The notes: a model not told the origin generated them from the sequence alone. A stretch of DNA of 64,000 bases from Hyphomicrobiales bacterium (GCA_900470965.1 UCCS01000005.1:31954-95953), one strand, 5' to 3'. Shown: positions 23,497 to 33,034, counted from the stretch's first letter. Program-made: numbers and translations.

Positions 23497-24765
23497 GTGA
23501 ACCATTTCGAGTACCGCGACGGCATTCTCTACGCCGAGAACGTTCCCGTTCCCGAGATCGCCAAGGCGGTCGGCACGCCCTTCTACGTCTATTCGACAGC
23601 AACGCTCGAGCGCCATTACCGGGTCTTCTCCGAGGCTTTCGGCGATGTCGATTCCATGGTCTGCTACGCGATGAAGGCCAATTCGAACCAGGCCGTGCTG
23701 AAGACGCTCGGCCGGCTCGGCGCCGGCATCGACGTGGTTTCCGAGGGCGAGTTGCGCCGCGCGCTTGCCGCCGGAATTCCCGCCAATCGCATCATGTTCT
23801 CCGGCGTCGGCAAGACACCGAATGAGATGGATTACGCACTCGAAGCCGGCATCTACTGCTTCAACGTCGAATCCGAACCGGAACTCGAAGTCCTCAATCA
23901 GCGTGCCGTACGCGCCGGCAAGAAGGCGCCCGTTTCCTTCCGCATCAATCCCGATGTCGATGCCCGCACCCATGCGAAGATTTCGACCGGCAAGAGGGAA
24001 AACAAGTTCGGCATCCCCTGGGAGCGCGCCCGCGCCATCTATGCCCGCGCCGCCAGCCTGCCCGGCATCGAAGTAACCGGCATCGACATGCATATCGGCA
24101 GCCAGATCACCGATCTGCAGCCCTTCGACGATGCCTTCAAGCTGCTGCACGATCTGGTCAACACGTTGCGCGCCGACGGCCATAACATCCACCACGTCGA
24201 TATCGGCGGCGGCCTCGGCATTCCCTACAAGGACGACAACAACCCGCCGCCACTGCCGGACGCCTATGCCGCGATCGTCAAGAACCAGCTTCGCGCGCTG
24301 AACTGCAAGATCATTACCGAGCCAGGCCGCCTGATCGTCGGCAATGCCGGTATCCTCGTGACCGAAGTCATCTACGTGAAGGATGGCGGCGAGAAGACCT
24401 TTGTGATCGTCGACGGCGCGATGAACGACCTCATCCGCCCGACACTCTATGAGGCCTATCATGAGATCCGCCCCGTGGTGATTTCGGCCGCCAACGCGCC
24501 GCGCATCCGCGCCGATGTCGTCGGCCCCGTCTGTGAGACCGGCGATTACCTCGCTCTGGACCGGGAAATGGCGACCCCGAAGCCGGGCGACCTCCTGGCC
24601 GTCAGCACGGCCGGCGCCTATGGCGCGGTCCAGGCTGGCACCTATAATAGCCGCCTTTTGGTGCCTGAAGTACTGGTCAAGGGTGACGAATTCCATGTGG
24701 TTCGTCCTCGCCGCACTTATTCGGAGTTGATCGGTCTCGATTCCGTTCCGGCTTGGCTGGACTAA
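23497..24765 (+). CDS. lysA: Diaminopimelate decarboxylase
   Basis: 422 residues, starting with GTG at 23497. It decarboxylates meso-diaminopimelate to lysine. The PLP lysine is Lys60 in CYAMKANSNQ. Other landmarks are HIGSQITDL, DIGGGLGIPY, EPGRLIVGNAG and the substrate-binding CETGDYLA. The cytosolic enzyme is a dimer of alpha/beta barrel and C-terminal beta domains. It follows the lptM-like gene by 12 bp. Confidence 0.96.
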   Translation: MNHFEYRDGILYAENVPVPEIAKAVGTPFYVYSTATLERHYRVFSEAFGDVDSMVCYAMKANSNQAVLKTLGRLGAGIDVVSEGELRRALAAGIPANRIMFSGVGKTPNEMDYALEAGIYCFNVESEPELEVLNQRAVRAGKKAPVSFRINPDVDARTHAKISTGKRENKFGIPWERARAIYARAASLPGIEVTGIDMHIGSQITDLQPFDDAFKLLHDLVNTLRADGHNIHHVDIGGGLGIPYKDDNNPPPLPDAYAAIVKNQLRALNCKIITEPGRLIVGNAGILVTEVIYVKDGGEKTFVIVDGAMNDLIRPTLYEAYHEIRPVVISAANAPRIRADVVGPVCETGDYLALDREMATPKPGDLLAVSTAGAYGAVQAGTYNSRLLVPEVLVKGDEFHVVRPRRTYSELIGLDSVPAWLD

Positions 24766-24933
24766 AAGTCGCAATCACTTTTTGGCGACCACACGCGAAA
24801 AACCGGTATTGACGGGTGCTCGCCCTCGCCTTCGCCACAAAGAGTGTTATCCTTTTCTTTCGTGAGCGTATTGCCCAGCAATCGCCGGAAGCGCCCTCTG
24901 TTCCCTGAACACCAGATCGCGGAGACCGGATTG

Positions 24934-27567
24934 ATGACAAGCCCCGCAAGGCAGAAGAAAGGCGCATTCGCGCTTCAACCCTCTCTTGCGCGACTGGTGG
25001 CGGCAAAGCGTTTCCTGGCCCGGATCGTGCTTTTTGCCGAGCAGGTCCTTCCGTTGCTGGTGCCCGCCCTTTCCGTCATCGCGATTTATCTCTCGGTCTC
25101 CTGGTTCGGCTTCTTCCGCTTTGTACCGGACTGGCTGCGCATCCTCCTGCTGATCGCCTTTGCCGCCGGCTTCCTTGTTTCCCTGCTGCCGTTCCGTAAT
25201 CTTCGCTGGCCACAGGTTGTCGATGCCGACCGCATGCTGGAAGAGCGTAACGGCCTGCCGCACCAGCCAGTCATGGTGCAGGGGGATGAGCCCGCCTTCG
25301 ATACGCCCTTCTCGCGCGCCCTGTGGCGCGAACACCAGACGCGCATGGCGCGGAAGATCGCGACATTGGACGCCGGCCTGCCACGGCCCGATATCGCCCG
25401 GCACGACCGCTTCGCATTGCGTGCCATTCCGGCGCTGCTTGTTGTCACGGCCTTCGGTTATTCGCTGTCCATCAACGGCGGTTCCGTCGCCGATGCATTT
25501 CAGCCTGCACCTGCACAGGTTACGAGCAATCCAGCCGTGCGTGTTGACGCATGGGTGACCCCGCCCTCCTATACCGGCCGCGCGCCGATCTATCTGACGG
25601 CCGATGGCAGTGAACAGGCGCCGATCGGTGTTCCGCAGTTTTCCAGCCTGACGGTGCGCGTCAGCGGCGGCCAATCGGCCGAGAAGGTGCTGTTCAGGAA
25701 GGCCAATGGCGAAAGCCAGGAAATCGCTGTTCAGGAAGACACCCGGCCGCAGCAGCCAGCCACAAATGCCGATGCCCAACAGGTTTCGGGCGCTCCAGTC
25801 GCACCTCAGTTGATGGCGCAGACGCACATCATGAAGCTCGAGGAGAATGGCGCACTGCAGGCAAACGGCCGCACCTGGAATTTCGACGTGCTGCCCGACA
25901 AGGCGCCGGAAATCGCCTTCGACGGCATGCCGCGCCGCGCCGTCAACGGCGCGCTGGAAATCGGCTTTACGGTGAAGGACGATTACGGCGTGCAGGAGGC
26001 TCATGCCGAGATCGTGCCGGTCGAATCCGATCCGGCCGCAACACCGCTCTACCCGCTGCCGGAATTCCGGCTGGACATTCCCCGCCGCAACGCGCGTGAC
26101 GGCAAGGGACTGACGAGCAAGAACCTGACCGAACATCCCCTGGCCGGCAAACGCGTGCGCATCACCCTCGTCGCCAAGGATGCCGCCGGACAGACGGGCC
26201 GCAGCCCGCCCTATGAGATGATCATGCCGTCGCGTCCGTTCAGCGAGCCACTGGCTGCGGCTGTCGCCGAAGAGCGCCAGACCTTCGCTCTCGATACCCG
26301 CAAGATGCCCGAGGCGATCGCGCTCAACGAAGCCCTGACGATCCGGCCCGAGGAGACGATCCCGAACACCACCCATTACCTGCTGATCGAGTCCGCGCTG
26401 ACCCGCATGAAGCTCGCCAAGGGTGATGAACAGCTCAAGGATACAGCCCAATATCTCTGGGACATCGCCCTCGGCATCGAGGAAGGTGATCTTTCGCTGG
26501 CCGAACGGCGACTGCGCGACGCCCAGCAGAACCTTGCCGATGCGCTGAACCGCAATGCTCCTGATGCCGAAATCAAGAAACTGATGGATGAGCTGCGCAA
26601 GGCGATGCAGGATTATATGAACGAGCTCGCCCAGCGCCTGCAGAACATGCCGATGCAGCCGAACCAGAATGCCCAGAATTTCCTGCGCCAGCAGGATCTG
26701 CAGCGCATGATGGACCAGATCGAAAACCTGGCACGCTCCGGCAATCGCGATGCCGCCCAGCAGATGCTCTCCGACCTGCAGCGGCTGATGAACAACCTGC
26801 AGACGGCCCGTCCGCAGCGCGGCCAGCAGCAGGAAAACAGCCAGCTGACGCAGCAGATGAACAAGCTCGGCCAGATCCTGCGCGACCAGCAGAAGCTGAT
26901 GGACGAGACTTTCCGCCTCGACCGGCAGCTTCGCGACCGCATGCAGCGCGGCGATCCCAACATGGACGACATGATGCCGGGCGAGGAAGGCCAGCAGCAA
27001 CAACAGCAGGGCCAGCAGGAGCAGCAAGGCCAACAGCCCGGCGACCAGATGACGGCCGAGCAACTGCGCGAAGCGTTAAAGCAGCTCCGTGGCCAGCAGG
27101 ATGCACTCGGCAAGCAGTTGCAGGAACTGCAGAAGAGCCTTGGCGATATGGGTATGAAGCCGGGCGAAGGCTTCGGTCAGGCACAGCGCGAGATGGAAGG
27201 TGCCGGCCGTGATCTCGGCCAGGGCAACGGCAGCAGTGCCGTGGAAGGCCAGGGCCGGGCTCTCGAAGCCTTGCGACAGGGCGCACGTGACATGATGAGC
27301 CAGATGATGCAGGCCCAGCAGGGTCAACAAGGACAGCAGGGCCCGAACGGCCAGCTCGGCCAGGGCAACCAGAACGGCCGCGATCCGCTCGGCCGCCCGC
27401 GCCAGACCGACCTCGGGCCGGACATGAACAACGATGTGAAGATACCCGACGAGATCGACGTTCAGCGCGCCCGAGAGATTCTGGACGCTATCCGCGAAAA
27501 GCTCGGCAACAATCCGACCCAGGCGATCGAGCGACAATATCTCGAACGGCTGCTGGATATTCAGTGA
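24934..27567 (+). CDS. TIGR02302 family large membrane protein (DUF4175)
   Basis: 877 residues from ATG 24934; the frame extends upstream without a signal. Two membrane helices near residues 35-90 and one near 165 are followed by a periplasmic-type domain with a WVTPPSYTGRAP segment. A long helical, Gln- and Met-rich tail follows (about 540-830), containing runs such as GQQQQQQGQQEQQGQQ. This size and composition are those of TIGR02302, a family restricted to Alphaproteobacteria with no known function. Its position between lysA and cpdR is conserved in rhizobia, as I recall. Confidence 0.88.
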   Translation: MTSPARQKKGAFALQPSLARLVAAKRFLARIVLFAEQVLPLLVPALSVIAIYLSVSWFGFFRFVPDWLRILLLIAFAAGFLVSLLPFRNLRWPQVVDADRMLEERNGLPHQPVMVQGDEPAFDTPFSRALWREHQTRMARKIATLDAGLPRPDIARHDRFALRAIPALLVVTAFGYSLSINGGSVADAFQPAPAQVTSNPAVRVDAWVTPPSYTGRAPIYLTADGSEQAPIGVPQFSSLTVRVSGGQSAEKVLFRKANGESQEIAVQEDTRPQQPATNADAQQVSGAPVAPQLMAQTHIMKLEENGALQANGRTWNFDVLPDKAPEIAFDGMPRRAVNGALEIGFTVKDDYGVQEAHAEIVPVESDPAATPLYPLPEFRLDIPRRNARDGKGLTSKNLTEHPLAGKRVRITLVAKDAAGQTGRSPPYEMIMPSRPFSEPLAAAVAEERQTFALDTRKMPEAIALNEALTIRPEETIPNTTHYLLIESALTRMKLAKGDEQLKDTAQYLWDIALGIEEGDLSLAERRLRDAQQNLADALNRNAPDAEIKKLMDELRKAMQDYMNELAQRLQNMPMQPNQNAQNFLRQQDLQRMMDQIENLARSGNRDAAQQMLSDLQRLMNNLQTARPQRGQQQENSQLTQQMNKLGQILRDQQKLMDETFRLDRQLRDRMQRGDPNMDDMMPGEEGQQQQQQGQQEQQGQQPGDQMTAEQLREALKQLRGQQDALGKQLQELQKSLGDMGMKPGEGFGQAQREMEGAGRDLGQGNGSSAVEGQGRALEALRQGARDMMSQMMQAQQGQQGQQGPNGQLGQGNQNGRDPLGRPRQTDLGPDMNNDVKIPDEIDVQRAREILDAIREKLGNNPTQAIERQYLERLLDIQ

Positions 27568-27588
27568 TGCTGGGAGGATGAGGCTTTT

Positions 27589-27609
27589 GGCGTGCCTTGG
27601 AGGCACGCC
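27589..27609. terminator. Hairpin between convergent TIGR02302 gene and cpdR
   Basis: GGCGTGCC and GGCACGCC form an 8-bp stem around TTGGA. It lies 22 bp after one stop and 14 bp before the other. A U-tract is missing on both strands, so it may act as a 3'-end barrier rather than a strict terminator. Confidence 0.4.
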
Positions 27610-27622
27610 CGGGCCATAAACG

Positions 27623-27982
27623 TCAGGCCACTAGAGCCCGTGCCACGGCCTTGCGGATGTCTGGCAAGGCGAACGGCTTCGGCACGACATCGATGATCTT
27701 TTCGGCGAGGTCGTCGGCCCGTTCGCGCTGTTCGGCATAGCCCGTCATCAGCAGGATTTTCAGCGCCGGAAAGGCGTCCTTGGCCTGATGCGCCAGTTCG
27801 ATGCCGTCCATGACCGGCATACGGATATCTGAAAGCAGCAGGTCGTAGCTGCCGCCCTTCAGCTTTTCCAGCCCTTCCGCCCCATCGGCGGCTTCATCGG
27901 TCTCATGACCGTCAAGGCGTAGTGCCCGGGCTACGAAAGTACGAAGGGAATCCTCGTCTTCCGTGATCAGAATTTTTGCCAT
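27623..27982 (-). CDS. cpdR: Single-domain response regulator CpdR
   Basis: 119 residues forming one receiver domain and no output domain. The phosphoacceptor is Asp52 (LLLSDIRMPVMDG), with acidic pocket Asp9/Glu10/Asp11, Thr80 and Lys102 (VPKPF). Sequence and length match CpdR, the ClpXP adaptor whose unphosphorylated form directs cell-cycle proteins for degradation; rhizobial CpdR1 also affects polar localisation of ClpX and symbiosis. A TTAACCAT box 88 bp upstream suggests CtrA control. Confidence 0.88.
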   Translation of the reverse strand: MAKILITEDEDSLRTFVARALRLDGHETDEAADGAEGLEKLKGGSYDLLLSDIRMPVMDGIELAHQAKDAFPALKILLMTGYAEQRERADDLAEKIIDVVPKPFALPDIRKAVARALVA

Positions 27983-28069
27983 CTGTGCATTGCTCCGTCG
28001 TCATGCCCCGCGACGGAGATCGCACGCCGTTCCCTAGCGATCGGTAAACACGCCAGGCGGATCGACGGA

Positions 28070-28077
28070 ATGGTTAA
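28070..28077 (-). promoter_or_regulatory. TTAACCAT box upstream of cpdR (candidate CtrA half-site)
   Basis: Read on the minus strand, GTTAACCAT stands 88 bp before the cpdR start in a 119-bp gap. TTAACCAT is the half-site repeatedly associated with CtrA in Rhizobiales. An 8-base word occurs by chance now and then, so this is a lead only, strengthened by the known link of cpdR to the CtrA circuit. Confidence 0.35.
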
Positions 28078-28101
28078 CAAGCCGTCTTGAAGCAGGACGC
28101 T

Positions 28102-28644
28102 TTACGCGTCACCGGTAACCACGCCGACGAAGGGCAGCTCGCGGAAAGCATAGGCGACGTCCATGCCGTAGCCGACGACGAAATAGTCGGGGCATTCGAA
28201 GCCGACATAGTCCGCTTCCAGCTCTTCCTTGCGCTTGACCCGCTTGTCGAGCAGCACGGCGATCGTCACGTTGCGCGCGCCCCGCTCATAGAGCAATTCT
28301 TTGGCAAACCGCAGCGTACGGCCGGATTCGAGAATATCGTCGATCAGCAGGACATCACGGTCCTTCACGTCGCTGTCGATATCCTTGACGATGCGCACGC
28401 CCTGCGAAACCGTGCCCGCGCCATAGCTCGAGAGCGTGATGAATTCGACCTCGGGAGCAAGGCCGGTATCATGCAGAGCGCGCAGCAGGTCGGCCGCAAA
28501 AATAAAGGAGCCCTTGAGCACGGCGATGACCAGCAGGTCCTTCGTCGGACCGGCGGCGATATCCTGCGCCATGGAATGATTGCGCTCGGCGATCTGCTCG
28601 GCAGTGAAGAGCGGCTCGATGTTTTTTCCGCGCACGACAGGCAT
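28102..28644 (-). CDS. hpt: Hypoxanthine phosphoribosyltransferase
   Basis: 180 residues. It converts hypoxanthine (and guanine) with PRPP to IMP (GMP) in purine salvage. The PRPP loop is VLLIDDILESGRTL, preceded by ITLSSYGAGT, the flexible loop. LVIAVLKGSFIFAADLLRA is the family's PPi loop region. The cytosolic enzyme stands upstream of cpdR on the same strand, 119 bp away. Confidence 0.93.
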   Translation of the reverse strand: MPVVRGKNIEPLFTAEQIAERNHSMAQDIAAGPTKDLLVIAVLKGSFIFAADLLRALHDTGLAPEVEFITLSSYGAGTVSQGVRIVKDIDSDVKDRDVLLIDDILESGRTLRFAKELLYERGARNVTIAVLLDKRVKRKEELEADYVGFECPDYFVVGYGMDVAYAFRELPFVGVVTGDA

Positions 28645-28753
28645 AAAGGCTTGCTCCGTAAAATGAAGGGTAAGCCGTTAGCACATTAATTCCGGCGAAA
28701 CACCCCGGAGAGACAGGTTTTTCCCATCGACCAACCCAAAAACGCGTCGGCGC

Positions 28754-29419
28754 TCACGGCATGAACGAAAGCCGGACCTCCGGCACCTTGCCGCCGGCAT
28801 GCTGCACGCGGGCTGAAAAGCCGCGGCTCTGGCCGGCATAAATGGCATCCGTTGGCGGCGCGATGACGATGCTGGCGGTCAATCGCTCGTCGGCGACGAG
28901 ATCGGCGCGGATCGGCTTGACCTGTTGTGTCACGCCGCTTTCATTCTCGATGATGCCGTTGATCAGCAGGATGCGCATGCCATTGGCGTCCCGCGGGGTA
29001 ATCGTCACATGCGAAAAATGGAGCGTGGTAGCTGGCGACGCTCCACTCTGCGAAAGACCGGAAAATCCGCCGGCAAGTCCGAAGACCAGCACGAAGAGCG
29101 AGATCACCAGTGCCGCAAAGCCCCGAAGCGACGCCTGTTGCAGCCAGACCTCCATGCCACGCAAGACCGCGGCAGCGGTGGCAAGCAAGACCGGAGGCTG
29201 CGTCTTGGGCGGAACGCTACGACGACGACTGTCGTTTTGGGTCGCGTCGCGGGCACTGGCAGATGCACCTTGCGGCCGCGCCTTGCCGACGACCACGAAT
29301 TCGGCATCGGCTACGTCATCCCTGCGCGCCATGCGCCGGGGTTGGCGGATAACCCGCTCCGGCGGCAGAAAATCATAGGCCCGGCCGGCGGCCGGTCGTC
29401 TGAAGGAGGATGCTTCCAT
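28754..29419 (-). CDS. Conserved membrane-anchored hypothetical protein
   Basis: 221 residues from ATG 29419; a longer frame to 29506 has no better start. The N-terminal 100 residues are polar and basic, then one membrane helix (GFAALVISLFVLVFGLAGGF) leads to a periplasmic domain with beta-rich text such as MRILLINGIIENES and RGFSARVQHAGGKVPEVRL. The single helix plus FxxxVxLxN-like ending resembles DUF3426 proteins. It is divergent from ftsE, as in other rhizobia. Function unknown. Confidence 0.65.
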   Translation of the reverse strand: MEASSFRRPAAGRAYDFLPPERVIRQPRRMARRDDVADAEFVVVGKARPQGASASARDATQNDSRRRSVPPKTQPPVLLATAAAVLRGMEVWLQQASLRGFAALVISLFVLVFGLAGGFSGLSQSGASPATTLHFSHVTITPRDANGMRILLINGIIENESGVTQQVKPIRADLVADERLTASIVIAPPTDAIYAGQSRGFSARVQHAGGKVPEVRLSFMP

Positions 29420-29505
29420 GGTGGCGACCTCTCGGATGTCCACATGGTTTCGCTGCCCAAGACAATCTTGGCATTGAAACGAATCCAGCCCAGTCGTAAA
29501 TTTCA

Positions 29506-29586
29506 ATGGTTAATGCTTCGCAAAGATCGCCATCAAACGGGCGTCTTTCCGGCAAAATTTACCCGCTGTTAACGGTGTTGGTTAAC
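29506..29586. promoter_or_regulatory. TTAAC-type boxes before ftsE
   Basis: ATGGTTAA at 29506-29513 (TTAACCAT on the other strand) and two GTTAAC hexamers at 29568-29573 and 29581-29586, seven bases apart, lie in the 206-bp gap between the divergent genes. The pair is close to, but not exactly, the TTAA-N7-TTAA pattern of CtrA (the TTAA cores are nine apart). Cell-division genes are plausible CtrA targets. Confidence 0.3.
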
Positions 29587-29625
29587 AAGTCATGCGGTGA
29601 AACCACGAAAGACTGAGCTACCCCG

Positions 29626-30285
29626 TTGATCCATTTCGAGAATGTCGGTTTGCGATATGGTATGGGCCCGGAAATTCTCCGGGACCTGACTTTCGACATC
29701 CCGAAAAAGTCCTTCCAGTTTCTGACTGGTCCGTCCGGCGCCGGAAAGACCACGCTGCTGCGCCTGCTCTTCATGTCGCTGCAGCCGACCCGCGGCCTGA
29801 TCCGCATGTTCGGGCGCGACATATCCGAGATCCCTCGTCCTGAGCTGCCGCTGCTGCGCCGCCGCGTCGGCATCGTCTTTCAGGATTTTCGTCTCCTCGA
29901 CCATCTGACGACCTATGAGAATGTGGCCCTGCCGCTTCGCGTGCGCGGCAAAGATGAAAGCACCTACAAGACCGATGTGCTGGAACTTTTGAAATGGGTC
30001 GGGCTCGGCGAACGCATCAACGTGCTGCCGCCGGTGCTCTCAGGCGGCGAGAAACAGCGTGCTGCAATCGCCCGCGCGCTGATGGACCGGCCGGAAGTGC
30101 TGCTCGCCGACGAGCCTACCGGCAATGTCGATCCGCCGATGGCCAAACGCCTTCTGAACCTCTTCATGGAACTCAACCGTCTGGGCACCGCAGTCGTGAT
30201 CGCCACCCACGATCTCTCGCTGATGGACCAGGTGGAAGCCCGCCGCATGATCCTCTCGGAAGGGCATCTCGATATTTATGACTAA
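29626..30285 (+). CDS. ftsE: Cell division ATP-binding protein FtsE
   Basis: 219 residues, starting with TTG at 29626, since no ATG lies in a suitable place before FENVGLRYG. ABC ATPase motifs are GPSGAGKTT (Walker A), LSGGEKQR (signature) and LLADEPTGN (Walker B). FtsE with FtsX transmits the division state to periplasmic amidases at the septum. The stop overlaps the ftsX start by 8 bp (ATGACTAA). Confidence 0.93.
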   Translation: MIHFENVGLRYGMGPEILRDLTFDIPKKSFQFLTGPSGAGKTTLLRLLFMSLQPTRGLIRMFGRDISEIPRPELPLLRRRVGIVFQDFRLLDHLTTYENVALPLRVRGKDESTYKTDVLELLKWVGLGERINVLPPVLSGGEKQRAAIARALMDRPEVLLADEPTGNVDPPMAKRLLNLFMELNRLGTAVVIATHDLSLMDQVEARRMILSEGHLDIYD

Positions 30286-31300
30286 AACGCCCACCAGGAC
30301 CCGCGCAAAGGCGCCCGCCGCTGCCACCGCCCAACAGCCCAAGCGGCCGGAGATGCGCGTGCGCCCCACGGCACCGATCCTGCCGCCATCAAACATTCAG
30401 GGCAATGCGCTGATGGTTGTCATTGCCATCATGGCTTTCCTCGCCTGCCTAACGCTCGGCGGCGTCAGCATGGTTCGCTCGACGGCAGCGAGCTGGGAAA
30501 GCCAGATTTCCCGCGAAGTCACCATTCAGATCAAGCCGGACGACAATCTGGACATGGAAAAGGCCCTCGTCCAGGCCCGCGATATCGCGCTGACCTTCGT
30601 CGGCACGAAGAGTGGTCAGATCGTCGACGAAGCCGCCACCGCACGCCTTCTGGAGCCCTGGCTCGGCAGCGGCCTGGACATCAAGGAACTTCCCGTGCCG
30701 CGCCTCGTCATCGTCACCATTGACGAGAGCCATCCACCCGACTTTGCGGCAATGCGGGACCTTCTGAAGGAAAGCATTCCGCAGGCCTTCCTCGATGACC
30801 ACCGTACCTGGGTCGACCGGCTGGTTGCGATGGCCCGTACGACGGTCATGATCGGCACCGGCATCCTGCTGCTCGTTTTCGCCGCCATGGTACTGACAGT
30901 GGTCTTTGCGACGCGTGGCGTGCTCTCGGGCAACCGCCACATCGTCGAAGTGTTGCATTTTGTCGGCGCCGAGAGCTCGTTCGTCGCAACGGAATTCCAG
31001 AAGCATTTCCTGAAAATCAGCCTCAAGGGTTCGGCGATCGGCAGCGCACTGGCCGCCCTCTTTTTCGCCGCCGCCGGCTTCTTGCAGAGCAAGACGATCG
31101 CCACGCCCGAGACCGATCAGGCAACGGCCCTCTTCGGCACATTTTCGGTCGGCGCCCTCGGCTATCTCGGCATCTTCGCGACGATGATCGTGATCGCACT
31201 GCTGACGACGCTGACGGCGCGGCTCACCGTCATGCGCACGATCTATGAAATCGATATATTACGTTCCGATCCGACGCGTGCTGACGGCATCGTGAATTGA
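30278..31300 (+). CDS. ftsX: Cell division protein FtsX
   Basis: 340 residues. A proline- and arginine-rich cytosolic leader (about 45 residues) is followed by a membrane helix, a periplasmic loop, and three more helices near 190, 245 and 290, the FtsX topology. The C-terminal FtsX/MacB permease domain has VEVLHFVGAESSFVATEFQ, the coupling-helix region. It forms the membrane half of FtsEX and overlaps ftsE. Confidence 0.92.
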   Translation: MTKTPTRTRAKAPAAATAQQPKRPEMRVRPTAPILPPSNIQGNALMVVIAIMAFLACLTLGGVSMVRSTAASWESQISREVTIQIKPDDNLDMEKALVQARDIALTFVGTKSGQIVDEAATARLLEPWLGSGLDIKELPVPRLVIVTIDESHPPDFAAMRDLLKESIPQAFLDDHRTWVDRLVAMARTTVMIGTGILLLVFAAMVLTVVFATRGVLSGNRHIVEVLHFVGAESSFVATEFQKHFLKISLKGSAIGSALAALFFAAAGFLQSKTIATPETDQATALFGTFSVGALGYLGIFATMIVIALLTTLTARLTVMRTIYEIDILRSDPTRADGIVN

Positions 31301-31367
31301 TCGCAGCCATGCCGTTTTGCCATGAAAGCGTCTGTTCCGCGCCGCAATCAGCGTATAATCACGACTC

Positions 31368-32081
31368 ATGACGATGGGCCATACGACACGCAATCCGATT
31401 CGCCCAGACCCGGAGCATGAACGCCCCGAGAACGTCTTGCCGCGACGCGGCCCAATCCGTCGCGTCTTACGCTGGATGGGCTTTTCCTGCGTGTTGATCG
31501 CCGCGCTGATCTTCGGCGGTTTTTTACGCTTTGCAGATTCGGTCACGACCCTGAAGCCTCCTGCCGAGCCGCGGGCGGACGCAATCATCGTACTGACCGG
31601 CGGCTACCAGCGTATCGATCAGGCCGTCGAACTCCTGCAGAAAGGCGCCGGCAAGCGGCTGCTGATCTCTGGTGCGCATCCCTCCACCACGCCGACGCAG
31701 ATCCGCAGGATGACTCAAGGGTCCGCCGATCTCTTTTCCTGCTGTGTCGACATCGGCTATGACGCGCTCGATACGATCGGCAACGCCGAGGAAGCCTCGA
31801 ACTGGATTCATGCAAAGGGCTATAAGAGCATCCTCGTCGTCACCAACAACTACCATATGCCGCGCAGCCTCGCCGAACTCTCCTATGTCGATCCTGACAT
31901 CGAGTTCATTCCCTATCCCGTCGTCAATTCTGATCTGAAGACACGCGATTGGTTCACCGATCCGAACGCCATGCGCGTCATGCTGGCCGAGTATGCCAAG
32001 GTGCTGCTGGCAGGCGGGCGCAACATCGTCGGCCTGCGCCATACCGGCCTGCGTTCCGCCAGCCTGGCCGATCAGAACTGA
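31368..32081 (+). CDS. YdcF/SanA family protein (DUF218)
   Basis: 237 residues. A membrane helix at about 35-55 anchors a DUF218 domain with ADAIIVLTGGYQRIDQAVELL, then LLISGAHPSTTP, the middle NAEEASNWIHAKGYKSI and the family's VTNNYHMPRS. Members are envelope-associated and some bind SAM or contribute to envelope barrier function; the role here is unknown. It lies between ftsX and plsC on the same strand, with gaps of 67 and 89 bp. Confidence 0.85.
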   Translation: MTMGHTTRNPIRPDPEHERPENVLPRRGPIRRVLRWMGFSCVLIAALIFGGFLRFADSVTTLKPPAEPRADAIIVLTGGYQRIDQAVELLQKGAGKRLLISGAHPSTTPTQIRRMTQGSADLFSCCVDIGYDALDTIGNAEEASNWIHAKGYKSILVVTNNYHMPRSLAELSYVDPDIEFIPYPVVNSDLKTRDWFTDPNAMRVMLAEYAKVLLAGGRNIVGLRHTGLRSASLADQN

Positions 32082-32170
32082 GGCTTTTACGCACTTCGGC
32101 AATCAGACGCTTTTTCTGACAGGCAATATCGTGTAGGCCGGTCGGCGTGACCGTGCCTCGGGAAAGTTTC

Positions 32171-32968
32171 ATGATCGCCCTGCGTTCCGTTCTGTTCAAC
32201 ACGATCTTCTATGCCAACCTCATCATCAGGATGATCGTGCTCTCCCCCTTCTACTTCATCGCGCCGCGCAAGCTCGCCTACAACGTCCCCAAGAACTGGG
32301 CGCGCTCGAACCACTGGCTGATGCGGGTGATCGTCGGCACCACCTTCGAGATCGAGGGCTTGGAGAACCTGCCTGACGGCAGCTACATCATTGCGCCGAA
32401 GCATCAGTCCTTCTGGGACACTTATGCGCTGCTGCCCAACCTCAAGGACCCGGTCTATATCCTCAAGCGCGAGCTGATGTGGATCCCGCTGTTCGGCTGG
32501 TATGCGAAGAGGCAGCGCATGATCCCGGTCGATCGTGGCGCGCGCGGCAAGGTGATGGTGGAGGTGCTGAAGCGCACCAAGGAAGAGCTCGCCACCGGCC
32601 GCCAGCTCATCATCTACCCCGAGGGCACGCGACGCCCACCGGGTGCCGAGCCAATGTACAAATATGGCATCGCCCGCATGTATCGCGATCTGAAGCTCCC
32701 GGTCGTACCCATCGTCATGCATCCCGGCCTGTTCTGGCCGCGCCGAAGCACCATGCGTTATCCCGGTCATTTCAAGGTACAGATCCTGCCGCCGATCATG
32801 CCTGGCATGGATCCCGACGCCTTCTTCGCCCATCTGATCGACGTGACGGAAAGCGCCAGCGATCAGCTTCTGATCGACACGGTCGAACACAATCCGCATG
32901 TGCCGCTGCCGCCGACGGCGGTAGAACGGCTGGCCGAGTTGCGCAAGGCAAGGGCCGCGACGGCTTGA
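32171..32968 (+). CDS. plsC: 1-acyl-sn-glycerol-3-phosphate acyltransferase
   Basis: 265 residues from ATG 32171, with GGGAAAG upstream; a GTG eight codons earlier is less likely. The HX4D motif is KHQSFWDTY and the glycerol-phosphate site is YPEGTRRPPG. One N-terminal membrane segment anchors it. It acylates lysophosphatidic acid to phosphatidic acid. Typical PlsC length and spacing. The shortened palindromic repeat follows its stop. Confidence 0.9.
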   Translation: MIALRSVLFNTIFYANLIIRMIVLSPFYFIAPRKLAYNVPKNWARSNHWLMRVIVGTTFEIEGLENLPDGSYIIAPKHQSFWDTYALLPNLKDPVYILKRELMWIPLFGWYAKRQRMIPVDRGARGKVMVEVLKRTKEELATGRQLIIYPEGTRRPPGAEPMYKYGIARMYRDLKLPVVPIVMHPGLFWPRRSTMRYPGHFKVQILPPIMPGMDPDAFFAHLIDVTESASDQLLIDTVEHNPHVPLPPTAVERLAELRKARAATA

Positions 32969-32974
32969 AGCAAT

Positions 32975-33008
32975 GCAGCGGTTTGCGTCGGAATTGCATG
33001 AAAACAAA
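32975..33008. repeat. Rhizobial palindromic repeat, shortened copy 2
   Basis: GCAGCGGTTTGCGTCGGAAT followed by TGCATGAAAACAA matches the right two thirds of the elements at 1222 and 48371. The left inverted arm is missing. Just after it, 33018-33036 holds a TCCTTTCCGGGAAAGGA hairpin at the convergent gene end. Confidence 0.55.
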
Positions 33009-33034
33009 GAGATAGATCCTTTCCGGGAAAGGAT

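Noticed and set aside
24847..27063. A 738-codon minus-strand frame
   Set aside because: Antisense of the TIGR02302 gene; its leucine/histidine runs mirror the Gln-rich region.
26950..27400. Repeat array or CRISPR-like pattern
   Set aside because: The repetition is CAG/CAA codons of the Gln-rich coding tail; there are no spacers.
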